Part shown: positions 25,684-34,982 of the stretch, one piece after another
How the letters are laid out: every line of letters begins with the position of its first letter
How positions within the stretch are numbered: the stretch's first letter is position 1
Assembly: GCA_035399845.1 (NCBI GenBank)
Contig: DAOPJV010000033.1
Span: 1-64,000, forward strand
Length of the DNA: 64,000 nt
Source of the DNA: ECT2AJA-110-A sp035399845
GTDB taxonomy: Bacteria > Planctomycetota > Phycisphaerae > UBA1845 > UTPLA1
Reading direction: 5' to 3'
Notes under the pieces: generated by a model
What the model was told of the DNA's origin: nothing
The model's database searches: none
Seen by the model: the letters and a program-made list of their open reading frames with translations, nothing else
Translations under genes and position numbers: made by a program

Positions 25684-27618
25684 ATGTTCGCCCATCGCGT
25701 CAAGTTCCGTCTGATGTTGCTTTTGGCGCTCGCGCTGCCAACGGCGCCGCTTCTGGCTTCCGCCGAAACGCCCGAAACGACGCTCCATCGCGCCTACTTC
25801 ACGGAGAACATTGCCAGGGACTACGAGACCGCCAGGTCCCTTTACGACCAGGCCGCCGAGTCGGATCTTTCGGACGAGCTCAGGCGTGTTGCGCGCGTCG
25901 GATCGGATCGCTGCCGGGACCACATCGCGGCCGCGGATTTCTCGACGCTGATGCCGTCGGACACGCTCGTCTTCGCCGAACTCCGTCGGCCCGGCGAACT
26001 CATTGCCGCCCTCTCGGGCATGCTCGGCATGACGCCGGACTCGATGCGCGACCTGCTCGATCAGCGTCCCGACAGCGCAAGCGGCGCCCCGATCAACATC
26101 CCGTCACGCATCGCCATCAGCCCGACGCTGCTGGACGCCGTCTCGGCCTTCGGCGGCGCGGCCGTCGGTCTCACAGACATCGACTTCAGCGGGCGAACGC
26201 CGCCCCACGGCGTCGTCGTCATCCATCACGGTGACGTCAAACTCGTCAAAGGCCTGCTGGAGACAGCGTTCCAGTTCGCGCCCACGGCGGAGAAGATCGC
26301 CGACCTTCCAACATTCCAGACATCGGCGCCGGACATCGGAAACGTCACGGGCGTTCTGACAGAAGGGCTCATCATCATCGGCAATGATCGCGGCCTCGTT
26401 CAGGGCGCCGCGGACCGACTCATCGGCGGTGTTTCGGATTCGCTCCGCGCCCGTGAAGATCTCCAGGAGGTCTTCGCCGAGCGTGGCGATCGCATGTTCT
26501 TCGCCTTCGGCGATCTGACGGGCATCTACAAACTGGCCAAAAGCCAGGTTCACGAGCGCGATCGCGACGATCTCGCCGTCGCCAACACGATGCTCGACCT
26601 GGATCATCTTCGCTGGGCAACGCTCTCCTTCGGCGCCGATCGCGGCGCGCTCGGCATGACGGCCCGCGTCTGCTACGCCGACGATCATCGCAGCATTGTC
26701 TATAACATGCTCCGACTGCCGGCGATGTCCCGCGATTCCATGCGCTACGTTCCCGCCGACGCCGCGGCCGTACTGGGACTGGGCCTGAACCCCGCGCTCG
26801 CCCACATCGCGGCGGGCCGCGCCGAAGACTCGACGGATGTAACGGGCTTCGACATTCCGCGAGAGATCTTCGGCAACATCCGTGAACTCAGCGCGTTCGT
26901 CGTCCCCGGTCCGGCGGGCCATTCGCTCGACGGCCGCGATCCGATTCCCAACGCCGCCGTCGTGATCGCGTCGAATGACGTCGTGCGATCGCGCACGCTC
27001 TGGAACGAGATGCTCCGCATCCCGGGTCTGACCGTCGAATCAGGCCCTGTCGAACCCAGCGAGTTTGAACTCGGCGGCCAGAAGGTCACGAGCTACTTCA
27101 TTCCGGAACTGGGAAAGGTCTACATGACGCAGGTGGACGACTGTCTCAGCATCGGCCTGACACGGCGGGCGATTGCCGACGTGATCGAAGCGCATGCGAA
27201 AAAGCGATCGGTCCTCGACGACGAGTCCATGGGTACGGCGTTTGCGCGACTTCCGGACAGCGCCGGGATTCTGATGGTCGGCCACGTGGGACGACTCGCC
27301 GAAGTGGGTGGCGCCATGGGTGAGCCTGAGGTCGCCATGATCTCCAGCCCAGCCGCCCGGCTTTGTCGCAATACGACCTTCTGGCTGGGTGTCGGACAGT
27401 CCCGAACGCAGCTGACCTTGACGGGCGCCCTCACGGGCCTGCCGAATGTCAATGAAGCCATCGCCATGTTCGGACCGCTCATTCACGGCCGAGAAAGCCA
27501 TGCGACGCGACAGCGCGTCGAACGGGCGCATGACGCGGAGGCGACGGCGCGCGTCGAGCGACGACAGGAGGAGAGCGTCGACGTCGCCCCGAAGGAACCT
27601 CGGCGCCCGCTCAGGTAA
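25684..27618 (+). CDS. exported protein of unknown function, 644 aa
   Basis: A signal peptide (MFAHRVKFRLMLLLALALPTAPLLASA) is followed by a helical segment with TPR-like spacing (about 30-80), then a long domain that opens with STLMPSDTLVFAELRRPGELI. That opening recalls planctomycete exported proteins in which a beta-rich body begins with a DTLVYVE-like strand. The last 40 residues are strongly Arg/Glu-rich, unlike the rest. ACAGGAGGAATCC gives an excellent ribosome binding site before the ATG. It is monocistronic and ends at a strong hairpin. I cannot assign a function. Confidence 0.8.
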   Translation: MFAHRVKFRLMLLLALALPTAPLLASAETPETTLHRAYFTENIARDYETARSLYDQAAESDLSDELRRVARVGSDRCRDHIAAADFSTLMPSDTLVFAELRRPGELIAALSGMLGMTPDSMRDLLDQRPDSASGAPINIPSRIAISPTLLDAVSAFGGAAVGLTDIDFSGRTPPHGVVVIHHGDVKLVKGLLETAFQFAPTAEKIADLPTFQTSAPDIGNVTGVLTEGLIIIGNDRGLVQGAADRLIGGVSDSLRAREDLQEVFAERGDRMFFAFGDLTGIYKLAKSQVHERDRDDLAVANTMLDLDHLRWATLSFGADRGALGMTARVCYADDHRSIVYNMLRLPAMSRDSMRYVPADAAAVLGLGLNPALAHIAAGRAEDSTDVTGFDIPREIFGNIRELSAFVVPGPAGHSLDGRDPIPNAAVVIASNDVVRSRTLWNEMLRIPGLTVESGPVEPSEFELGGQKVTSYFIPELGKVYMTQVDDCLSIGLTRRAIADVIEAHAKKRSVLDDESMGTAFARLPDSAGILMVGHVGRLAEVGGAMGEPEVAMISSPAARLCRNTTFWLGVGQSRTQLTLTGALTGLPNVNEAIAMFGPLIHGRESHATRQRVERAHDAEATARVERRQEESVDVAPKEPRRPLR

Positions 27619-27655
27619 CGACGAGCGGCGTCGATGACGCCAACGATCCCGATTT

Positions 27656-27700
27656 GACGGCGACGCCGGCCCTCAGCGCCGGCGTCGCCGTCGTTCATGT
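27656..27700 (+). terminator. 15-bp hairpin after the exported protein
   Basis: GACGGCGACGCCGGC (27656-27670) pairs perfectly with 27678-27692 around a 7-base loop. The following GTTCATGTTAT is only partly T-rich, so it may work together with Rho. Confidence 0.6.
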
Positions 27701-27896
27701 TATCGCCACTTGCCCGCCGCCCCTCGCGTGACGCCGTGATTGCTGGACGCACGAGGCCGTTTTGGATATACCCGAACATTATTCGTCTCGCAGGGCGCCG
27801 CGCCAGCCGCGGTCCTCGAGACAGTCTCGGCCCCGGGGATGGCGGCAAATCGTGCAACGTCGATCTCCCTGCGCCGGTATCGGGAGATATAAGTCC

Positions 27897-30767
27897 ATGC
27901 GTTCGCCGCTCTTCGCATCCCTCGCCGTCATCATCACACTGTCCGGCATCCCCGCCCACGCCAATGACCTTCAATGGACACAGTTGTCCCTGTCGTCGTC
28001 GAAGGTCGACCAGTACCTCAAGGCCCATCCCGATCGTGACGGCCGCGGTATCGTCATCGCGATCCTCGATACAGGTGTCGAGGTCGATGTGCCGGGCCTG
28101 CAGAAGACTTCGACCGGCGAAGTGAAGGTGATCGACGTTCAGGACTTCTCCGGCGAAGGCGACGTCGAAATTCGCCGCGCGCTCTGGAGCGAGGACAATC
28201 AGCACATCCTGGACTACGACAAGGACGGCGCCCCGCGGGAGTACACGCCACCCGCCGAAGAACATCGCCCCGCCGGAACGACGCTCTGGTTCGGCGTTCT
28301 CAGGGAGAAGACGTTCCAGAATTCGTCGGTGCGCGACCTCAATGACAACGGCTCGACATCGGACGAGTTCGCGTTCTGTGTCGTGTCGAAGGACGACGGG
28401 ACGGACGACGACGCCGTCTGCTTCGTCGATCAGAATCTCGATCGCAGCTTCGCCGACGAGAAGCCGATGCGGAACTACAGGCTCAGCTTCGACACGCTCA
28501 CGTTCCATCGCGACGCGCCCGAGAAGGAGACGGAGCCGCTGACAATCGAGCTCAACATCTTCATGAGCCAGCGCAAAGTTGTCTTTCACTTCGATGACGG
28601 CGGGCACGGCACGCACGTCGCGGGAATCGCGGCGGGCTACCGGATTCAGGGACAGGACGGCTTCAACGGCGTCGCCCCGGGCGCGAAAGTCATCAGTCTC
28701 AAACTGGGACACAACAGCCTCGCCGGCGGCGCAACGACGACGGGATCCAAAAAGAAGGCCATCGAATACGCCGCCCGATACGCCCGTGAGAACAACGTCA
28801 CTGTCGTCTGCAATCTCAGCTACGGCATCGGCTCCATTCGCGAAGGCCACGCCGATATCGACAACGCGCTGAACAACATCCTCCGGGCGAACCCGGGCCT
28901 GATCTTCTGCACCAGCGCGGGCAACGAAGGCCCCGGCCTCTCCTGCGTCGGCTCGCCAGCCGCCGCCCGCAGCGCGATCACCGTCGCCGCCCTGCTGGCC
29001 GTCGATACCGCCGCCGATATTCGCGCCGAGAAGATCGACGCCCCCCAGCTCACGCAGTTCAGCTCACGCGGTGGCGAACTCTGCAAGCCGGACATCGCCA
29101 CGCCCGGCATGATGACCTCGACGGTTCCCAAGTGGACGAAGCGCGGCGACTTCTGGCAGGGAACGAGCATGGCGTCCCCCTACGCGACGGGCCTCAGCGC
29201 GATTCTCGCTCAGAATCTGCGCGAAGCCGGCGTAGCGCCGCGTTCCAACTGGATCAAGCGGGCGCTCAAGGCGTCGGCCATGCCGATCCCCGGCTTCACG
29301 ACGCTCGACTTCGGCGCCGGTCTGCCCGACCTGCCCAAAGCCGTGGAACTTGTTCTGAAGATCGCAGACGCGAACAAGGACAATCCCCTCTTCGATATCG
29401 ACATCAGTGTGGAGAGCCCCCTGGCTGTCGACGGACGCGCCGAGGCCGCCTACTGGCGCACGGCCTATCCGCCCACGGATCGTGACGTGGCGTTCCGACT
29501 GACGCCTGTTTTCGCGCCGACGGCGGACGCGACAACGATCACGGCGTTCTCCAAAAGGCTGACTTTGAGCTGCGACGCGGACTGGTGCCGGATCGAGCAG
29601 GACCAGATCTACTTCCGCAGCGAACAGACGGCCGAGGTTCGCGCCCGCTACGACGCATCGAAGCTCACGAAGCCCGGCCTCTACACCGCCACGATCACAG
29701 GCGTCGCCGACGGCGTTCCCCTGCTTCGCCTCGTCAACAGCGTCGTCGTCCCCCATCGCGTCGATGCGAGCGATGACTACACGCTGCGGCTGGAGAACCA
29801 GAGCGTTCGCGGCTGGGTCGTCAATCGGCACTATGTCGAAGTCCCCGCCGGCGCCACGGCGATGCACGTCCGGCTCAAGGCGATCGACGGCAAGCCCAGC
29901 ACGGCGCAGATGTACTACATCTTCATGCCGGATGGTCGCAAGGCCACGGGCCGCTATCCCGTCCGACTGGACACGAACAGCGACACACTCGAATCCTCCG
30001 CGACGATCAACGACAAGCTCACGCCCGGCATCTGGGAACTGCCCGTCACCTGCGCCGGCGCCGCGGAAACGTCACATTACGCGCTGGAAGTCCGATTTGA
30101 CGGTGTCCACGCCGAGCCACAGATCATCGATGAACTCGCCGGCGCCCCGGGCCATACGGCCTCGGGCGACGTCACGTTCACGAATGTCTTCGATCGGCCG
30201 CTGCATGTGACGATGTCCGGCGCCATCGAAGGTGAACGCGAAGTCGTCACGAAGAAGGCCAGCCCGGACGACGACAAGGTCGAGGTCAATCTCAAGATGA
30301 CCTCCGACATTCGCGCCGCCCGCATCCACGTCCGAATGTCTGAGAAGGACTATGCGAAGACGACGGACTGCGGCATCAACGTCTATGACCCGAAGGGCAA
30401 GGCGATCTCCCAGGAGGGACTCGCCTCACCGGAAGTCACGTTCACGACGCAGAATCCCAGCCCCGGCGCCGACACCGTCACGTGCAAGCTGGCCGTCATG
30501 CCAGCGTTTGCGCACTACAACACAGAAGACAAGGTCGAATTCGAGATCACGATCGAGTACCTGTACATGCACCCGATCAATATCGCCGTGAAACAGGGAC
30601 GAGACGCGTCGCTGACGCTCTACCCGGGCGTTCCGGCCAGGCTCGAGTACAAGCTCGATCGCTCGCTCGGTGTCTGCGACAAGAAGCGAAAGCGATTCGG
30701 CGAGATTCGCGCAACGGAGAAGCGAAGCAACGCCGTCGTTGCGACGGTCGACGTATTGGAGAAGTGA
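27897..30767 (+). CDS. exported tripeptidyl-peptidase II-like subtilase
   Basis: A 956-residue S8 family serine protease with a signal peptide (SPLFASLAVIITLSGIPAHA). The triad is Asp58 (AILDTGVEVDVPGL), His237 (GGHGTHVAGIAAGY) and Ser424 (GTSMASPYATG), with oxyanion Asn343 (SAGNEGP). The 178-residue insertion between Asp and His, and the phrase VKVIDVQDFSGEGDV, are features of tripeptidyl peptidase II and not of ordinary subtilisins. The C-terminal 450 residues are beta-rich, also as in TPP II. Eukaryotic TPP II is a giant cytosolic exopeptidase, whereas this one is predicted to be exported. GGGAG precedes ATG 27897. Confidence 0.87.
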   Translation: MRSPLFASLAVIITLSGIPAHANDLQWTQLSLSSSKVDQYLKAHPDRDGRGIVIAILDTGVEVDVPGLQKTSTGEVKVIDVQDFSGEGDVEIRRALWSEDNQHILDYDKDGAPREYTPPAEEHRPAGTTLWFGVLREKTFQNSSVRDLNDNGSTSDEFAFCVVSKDDGTDDDAVCFVDQNLDRSFADEKPMRNYRLSFDTLTFHRDAPEKETEPLTIELNIFMSQRKVVFHFDDGGHGTHVAGIAAGYRIQGQDGFNGVAPGAKVISLKLGHNSLAGGATTTGSKKKAIEYAARYARENNVTVVCNLSYGIGSIREGHADIDNALNNILRANPGLIFCTSAGNEGPGLSCVGSPAAARSAITVAALLAVDTAADIRAEKIDAPQLTQFSSRGGELCKPDIATPGMMTSTVPKWTKRGDFWQGTSMASPYATGLSAILAQNLREAGVAPRSNWIKRALKASAMPIPGFTTLDFGAGLPDLPKAVELVLKIADANKDNPLFDIDISVESPLAVDGRAEAAYWRTAYPPTDRDVAFRLTPVFAPTADATTITAFSKRLTLSCDADWCRIEQDQIYFRSEQTAEVRARYDASKLTKPGLYTATITGVADGVPLLRLVNSVVVPHRVDASDDYTLRLENQSVRGWVVNRHYVEVPAGATAMHVRLKAIDGKPSTAQMYYIFMPDGRKATGRYPVRLDTNSDTLESSATINDKLTPGIWELPVTCAGAAETSHYALEVRFDGVHAEPQIIDELAGAPGHTASGDVTFTNVFDRPLHVTMSGAIEGEREVVTKKASPDDDKVEVNLKMTSDIRAARIHVRMSEKDYAKTTDCGINVYDPKGKAISQEGLASPEVTFTTQNPSPGADTVTCKLAVMPAFAHYNTEDKVEFEITIEYLYMHPINIAVKQGRDASLTLYPGVPARLEYKLDRSLGVCDKKRKRFGEIRATEKRSNAVVATVDVLEK

Positions 30768-30792
30768 CGCGCGGAAGTCAGTCGGCGCCGGC

Positions 30793-31740
30793 TCAGGAGG
30801 CCGGCGTCGCCACGCCCGATGTCTTCAGGTTTTCCGCCAGCTGTTTCGTCAGAACGGCGAAGACGCGGCTGTTGAGCACGTCCACCTGGATCAGTTCCGC
30901 CATCTGCGCGATGTCCTCGTCGAGACCGTCCAGGGCCTTGACCAGCACCTTCACGTCCAGATCGACTTTATCCATCGCCTGGCGGCATGTGGAAACGGCT
31001 TCTTCAACGGGCATCGTCTGCGCCAGGACGCGAGCAATCGCAGAGGCGCCGCCCACAATACGGGCCAGCAGCGCGGCGTCCGCATTGTCAGGAAGATCGG
31101 CCGGCTCCGAGTGATGATGCTTGACGGCTTCGCACATGATTTCCGGCAGGTTCCACTGTTCCAGAACCAGCGCCGTGACTTCACCGTGCGTGACGCCCAT
31201 CAGGTTGTATTCGCCGTGCATCCAGGCGTCGCCTGAATGGGGCTGGTATCGCGCCGCAATCGGCGCGTACTGATCCGGCAGCGCCTGTGCGAGGACCAGG
31301 ACACCGAGGTCCGCGAGCAGACCAATCATGAACGCCTCGTCGCGCCGCGCCGGCAGAAGGGCGTTGGCGAATTTCGACGTCAGGATCGCGCTCGTCACGC
31401 TGATGCGCCAGTAGTAGCTGATGTCGATCAGGTCGCACTGCAGCTCTTCCGTCTTCTGAACGAGATAGCGCGCCAGGACCAGGTCCCGAATTCGCTTGAC
31501 GCCGAGCAGCGCAATGGCGTGCTTCAGCGAGCTGACCTGTCGCGTCACGCCGAACAGGGGCGAGTTGGCGAGCCGCAATACGCTGGCCGCGATGCCCGGG
31601 TCCGTGCTGAGCAGCTCGACCAGTTTGTTGTAGTCGCAGTTAGAATCCTGCGTCATTTCGTAGCAGCGCGTCGCCACCAGCGGCATCGACGGAATCGACG
31701 CGGATCGCTTGATGGACTCCAGAGTCTCGGCCTGCATCAT
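30793..31740 (-). CDS. HDOD-domain protein
   Basis: A 315-residue HDOD protein, a family of degenerate HD hydrolases that generally act in signalling and do not hydrolyse nucleotides. Signatures are IPSMPLVATRCYEM, LSTDPGIAASVLRLANSPLFG, SLKHAIALLGVKRIRDLVLA and HGEYNLMGVTHGEV, all in family order. The C-terminal 80 residues are helical with no attached GGDEF, EAL or kinase domain. GGGGAG precedes the ATG. It is convergent with the subtilase gene and transcribed alone. In other bacteria HDOD proteins affect motility and DNA-damage responses; the partner here is unknown. Confidence 0.9.
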   Translation of the reverse strand: MMQAETLESIKRSASIPSMPLVATRCYEMTQDSNCDYNKLVELLSTDPGIAASVLRLANSPLFGVTRQVSSLKHAIALLGVKRIRDLVLARYLVQKTEELQCDLIDISYYWRISVTSAILTSKFANALLPARRDEAFMIGLLADLGVLVLAQALPDQYAPIAARYQPHSGDAWMHGEYNLMGVTHGEVTALVLEQWNLPEIMCEAVKHHHSEPADLPDNADAALLARIVGGASAIARVLAQTMPVEEAVSTCRQAMDKVDLDVKVLVKALDGLDEDIAQMAELIQVDVLNSRVFAVLTKQLAENLKTSGVATPAS

Positions 31741-32010
31741 TGCATCTCCCCGATCGTCGGCGAACGCTCGGTCTTGTCATTCACACTCACACCTTGGAAA
31801 TCGGCCGTCCCGAAAGCCGGCTTGACGAGTCGTCGCCCCGCCACGCGAAACCCGACTCGACGATCGGGCGACGGACCGACGTCCCGTCGCGACGCGTCGG
31901 CGGTATCGGCCGATGATGGACATGGGGCATCCGCTGAACAGAGATATGGATTTCCACCACTGATATCGCGTCGATGCGCCGCAGGGATTGCGCGAGTCCC
32001 ACCGCCGACG

Positions 32011-32754
32011 CTATTCCCGAGGCGTCACGTCGTCCGCCGGAGCGCGCCAAACGCCATCCGGACCCAGCAGCTCAAATGGCCGATAAGCCGCCTTGTAGTT
32101 CATCTGATGGCAGTCGCGGATGTAGAAGCCGGCGTACCAGAACGGAAGACCGCGTTCGCCGCATTCCGCGATCTCACAGATCGCGGAGTACACGCCAAGG
32201 CTACGTTTCGCCTCGGCCGGATCAAAGTAGAAATAGACGCTCGACCAGCAGTCGGGGCAGGCGTCGACGATGCTCACGCCCACGAGTCGCCCGGCGACGC
32301 GGAATTCCAGTTCGAGCGTCTCTGTCGGTGAATCATAAAGAAACCGCTCGAAGTCATCGCGATCGCCGGCCATCTTTCCGTCGTGCTGGAACCGCAGATA
32401 CTCGCCGTAGAGGCGCCACTTCTCGTCCGTCGGCTGCGGCGTCGCAACGGACATATGAACATTCTGGTTGCGTCGCGCGACCCGCCGCTGGGATCGGGAC
32501 GCCCTGAACGAGGCGACCGGCACGCGAATCGGCCTGCATTCGCGGCATTCCGTGCAGACGGGACGATAGATCAGCCGACCACTCCGACGGAATCCATGAT
32601 CCATCAGCAACGCGTAATCCGCGGCGGAAATCGACGAAACCTGCGTGAACACATCCGTCGCGAGCCTGTCCGGAAGGTAGGGACAGTCGTGCGGACTGCT
32701 CAGATAGAGCGACAGCGGCAGGGAAGCGCCCTCTGGTTTCGCGTGATCGGCCAT
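32011..32754 (-). CDS. bpt: aspartate/glutamate leucyltransferase (Bpt/ATE family)
   Basis: Transfers leucine from Leu-tRNA to proteins bearing N-terminal Asp or Glu, feeding the bacterial N-degron (ClpS-ClpAP) pathway. The 247-residue length is typical. Conserved elements: HDCPYLPDRLATDVF near the N-terminus, the Cys-rich YRPVCTECRECRPIRVPV (about 62-79), the SRSQRRVARRN block and LPFWYAGFYIRDCHQMNYKAAYRPFE near the end. A TATTCT hexamer ends 7 bases before the ATG, so the mRNA may be leaderless. It diverges from the thioredoxin-fold gene. No ClpS or Aat gene lies nearby. Confidence 0.92.
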   Translation of the reverse strand: MADHAKPEGASLPLSLYLSSPHDCPYLPDRLATDVFTQVSSISAADYALLMDHGFRRSGRLIYRPVCTECRECRPIRVPVASFRASRSQRRVARRNQNVHMSVATPQPTDEKWRLYGEYLRFQHDGKMAGDRDDFERFLYDSPTETLELEFRVAGRLVGVSIVDACPDCWSSVYFYFDPAEAKRSLGVYSAICEIAECGERGLPFWYAGFYIRDCHQMNYKAAYRPFELLGPDGVWRAPADDVTPRE

Positions 32755-32761
32755 TGGTTAT

Positions 32762-32767
32762 AGAATA
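32762..32767 (-). promoter_or_regulatory. -10 element directly before bpt
   Basis: TATTCT on the minus strand leaves 7 bases to the bpt ATG, so transcription would begin at or one base from the start codon. The -35 region is poor. Confidence 0.35.
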
Positions 32768-32858
32768 CCGTCAGAGACGCTACGCCGGGATAAGTCGAAT
32801 TCTCGATGGCGCGATCGCTCGATCCCGCCACGGAAAGGTCAGAGAAAGGAGCCAGGCA

Positions 32859-33965
32859 ATGCGACGCTCGCGTCCCATCCTCGTCGTACTTTTTGTCGCT
32901 TCGCTGTTCGCCGTTCGCGCCGACGCGTCCCCTTCGCTGGGCGACAAAGCCCCGGTACTGAATATCACCGGCTGGGTCGGCGAAAAACCGCCCAGCGTTC
33001 CGGGAGACGAGAAGGCGAACGAGCACGTCTTCGTCGTTACGATGTGGGCGGGCTGGCACAATCGCTCGCTGTCGATTCTCCCGATGATGCATCAGCTCCA
33101 GACGGACAACGCCGACAAGGGCCTGATCGTCATCATGATCTCGTCCGAGGAACCCGCCGAAATCGAGCAGTACGTCAAGACCGACACGGCGAAGTCCGCG
33201 AGCTTCGCAGTGGATGGCGAGGCCATGGCGACGGAAACGTGGGCGGATGACACGGACATTCCGATCAGCTACGTGATTACAAAAGACAACACGATCGCCT
33301 GGAAAGGTGACGTCAGCCGCCATCCCGGCGAACTTGAACAGGTCGTGCGCAAGCTGTTCGACGGCTCCTTCGATCTCGAGTCCGCCAGGAACGCCGCGGA
33401 CAACGAACAGATCTACCAGGAACTGACGCAGCAGCTTCAGACGGCGTACGGGATGCACAAGGAAGAAGAGGCCTTCAAGATCCTCGACAAGATGATCGCC
33501 ATCAAGCCGAAGGAACTTCATCCCTATTTCATCAAGCGACAGATCATCCAGCAGTTCGGCGCCGTCATGCGGATGCCCGCGCATCTGGCCGCGATGGAAC
33601 GGGCCTTTAAGGACTCGGCCCCCGACCTGACGCGCATTCTCGAGGTGGAATTCACGTTCGATGTCGGCGATCGCCAGCCCGGCTTCATGCTGCGCTGCGC
33701 CGATCGGCTTCGCGAGCTGACGAAGGACCGCGACCCGGCCGCGCTGGTCGCCGTCGCCGGTATCAAGGCGGAGTTCGGCGATCACGACGCGGCCATCGAA
33801 TTGTTGGAGAAGGCGGTCGTCCTGCTGCCGCCGGGCGACGAACGTGCGCCGATCGAATCGCGCCTGACCTACTACAAGGCCATCAGGAGGCTGCGCGAGA
33901 AGCGCAATGAGAAACCGAAGACACCGACATCGGCGCCTTCGGTCGATTCGTCTGTTTCAGAATGA
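32859..33965 (+). CDS. exported thioredoxin-fold protein without CxxC
   Basis: A 368-residue protein with a signal peptide (SRPILVVLFVASLFAVRADA). Residues about 28-165 have a TlpA-like thioredoxin fold (GDKAPVLNITGW, VFVVTMWAGW, IPISYVITKDNTIAWKGD with the cis-Pro region). The position where CxxC is expected reads WHNRSL, and the domain lacks cysteine there. It therefore cannot do dithiol chemistry. A helical TPR-like C-terminal half (about 185-345) follows. AAAGGAG precedes ATG 32859. The name should be structural only; a role in binding or as a chaperone is possible. Confidence 0.8.
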   Translation: MRRSRPILVVLFVASLFAVRADASPSLGDKAPVLNITGWVGEKPPSVPGDEKANEHVFVVTMWAGWHNRSLSILPMMHQLQTDNADKGLIVIMISSEEPAEIEQYVKTDTAKSASFAVDGEAMATETWADDTDIPISYVITKDNTIAWKGDVSRHPGELEQVVRKLFDGSFDLESARNAADNEQIYQELTQQLQTAYGMHKEEEAFKILDKMIAIKPKELHPYFIKRQIIQQFGAVMRMPAHLAAMERAFKDSAPDLTRILEVEFTFDVGDRQPGFMLRCADRLRELTKDRDPAALVAVAGIKAEFGDHDAAIELLEKAVVLLPPGDERAPIESRLTYYKAIRRLREKRNEKPKTPTSAPSVDSSVSE

Positions 33966-33974
33966 TCGTTACGA

Positions 33975-34292
33975 TCAGCCCAGCGCGTCATCGATCGCGG
34001 CGGCGAGGTCCTTCCTGCCCTGCGTACCGACGAGCTTCTTCATCACTTGGCCGTTCCTGAATACGATGAACGTCGGAAGTGTCGTCACGCCAAGCGCCGC
34101 GGCTCTCGCAGCGCCGGAATCGATATCGAACGCGCCAACTTTGGCCCGGCCGGCGTATTCCGATGCGATCACTTCCACCGTAGGCGCCATGGCATTGCAT
34201 GGTGGACACCACTCGGCGCCGAAATCCACGAGGACCGGCTCGCTCGAACCGAGGACGTCCTGATCGAAATTGTCGTCAGTGAACGTGAGCAC
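33975..34292 (-). CDS. thioredoxin, WCPPC active site
   Basis: A 105-residue thioredoxin-fold protein, second gene of a tandem pair. The active site reads AEWCPPCNAMAP where classical thioredoxins have WCGPC. The rest is standard: PVLVDFGAEW, DIDSGAARAAALGVTTLPTF with the cis-Pro, and FRNGQ. I take GTG 34292 as start, 20 bases after the stop of the upstream thioredoxin gene with a G-run nearby; longer readings overlap that gene. A central Pro-Pro in the CxxC loop is known from some other redox proteins and would be expected to shift the redox potential. Confidence 0.87.
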   Translation of the reverse strand: MLTFTDDNFDQDVLGSSEPVLVDFGAEWCPPCNAMAPTVEVIASEYAGRAKVGAFDIDSGAARAAALGVTTLPTFIVFRNGQVMKKLVGTQGRKDLAAAIDDALG

Positions 34293-34312
34293 GCCGGCCC
34301 CCCAATCGCGAT

Positions 34313-34645
34313 CTAGCCCATCGCGCCGTCGATGGCGGCGGCGAGGTCCTTTTTGCCCGTCACGCCGACGAACTTCTGCACGACCTGGCCACCTTTGAAG
34401 ATCAGGATCGTCGGGATCGCCTGAACGCCGTAGCGAGCGCCCGTGCTGGCGCTGTTTTCCGTGTTCAGCTTGCCGACCTTCGCCTTGTCGGCGTATTCCG
34501 CCGCGATTTCGTCGATCGTGGGACCGAGGGCGCGGCACGGCATGCACCATTCGGCCCAGAAGTCGACAAGAACGGGCTTGTCCGACTGAAGTACTTCGCT
34601 GTCAAAATTGTCGTCTGTGAATTCCAGCGTATGGGCGCCAGCCAT
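34313..34645 (-). CDS. thioredoxin, WCMPC active site
   Basis: A 110-residue thioredoxin, first of the tandem pair. The active site is AEWCMPCRALGP, again not the classical WCGPC. PVLVDFWAEW, NTENSASTGARYGVQAIPTILIF (cis-Pro) and FKGGQ complete the fold. It is about 45-50% identical by eye to the downstream copy, including the TFTDDNFD/EFTDDNFD start and KKDLAAAID/RKDLAAAID end, so the two arose by duplication. A good sigma70-type promoter lies about 70-100 bases upstream. Its reductase gene (trxB) is not in the window. Confidence 0.93.
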   Translation of the reverse strand: MAGAHTLEFTDDNFDSEVLQSDKPVLVDFWAEWCMPCRALGPTIDEIAAEYADKAKVGKLNTENSASTGARYGVQAIPTILIFKGGQVVQKFVGVTGKKDLAAAIDGAMG

Positions 34646-34720
34646 CTCGATGTATCTCCGTGATGCAGATCCTTCGCGAGCCTGCGGATCCCTGATCCGC
34701 GTTCCTGATAACTCGGGCGG

Positions 34721-34749
34721 ATTCTAGGTTTGCCGTTTGGGTAAGTCAA
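34721..34749 (-). promoter_or_regulatory. sigma70 promoter of the tandem thioredoxins
   Basis: On the minus strand TTGACT (34749-34744), a 17-base spacer and TAGAAT (34726-34721). Both hexamers match consensus at five of six positions. The predicted start near 34714 gives a leader of about 70 bases. Confidence 0.75.
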
Positions 34750-34982
34750 AATTGCCCCGAATCGCCCGCCAATCCGGGATTTGGCGCAGCGCGACCTCCG
34801 TCACGGCCGTGACGCCCGTCCTCGGATTACCGATAAGCCCGCCGAATTCCGGCCTCCTGCGTCGGCGATCCCCATTCCAAAGGACCCTGCCGCTGCGAGC
34901 CGATGAACGATACGATGTCGCTCGTCGGCCCCCGTTGCCGATCGGCGCCCTCGCGAACGCAATGGAATCTGGAGGTAATGCG

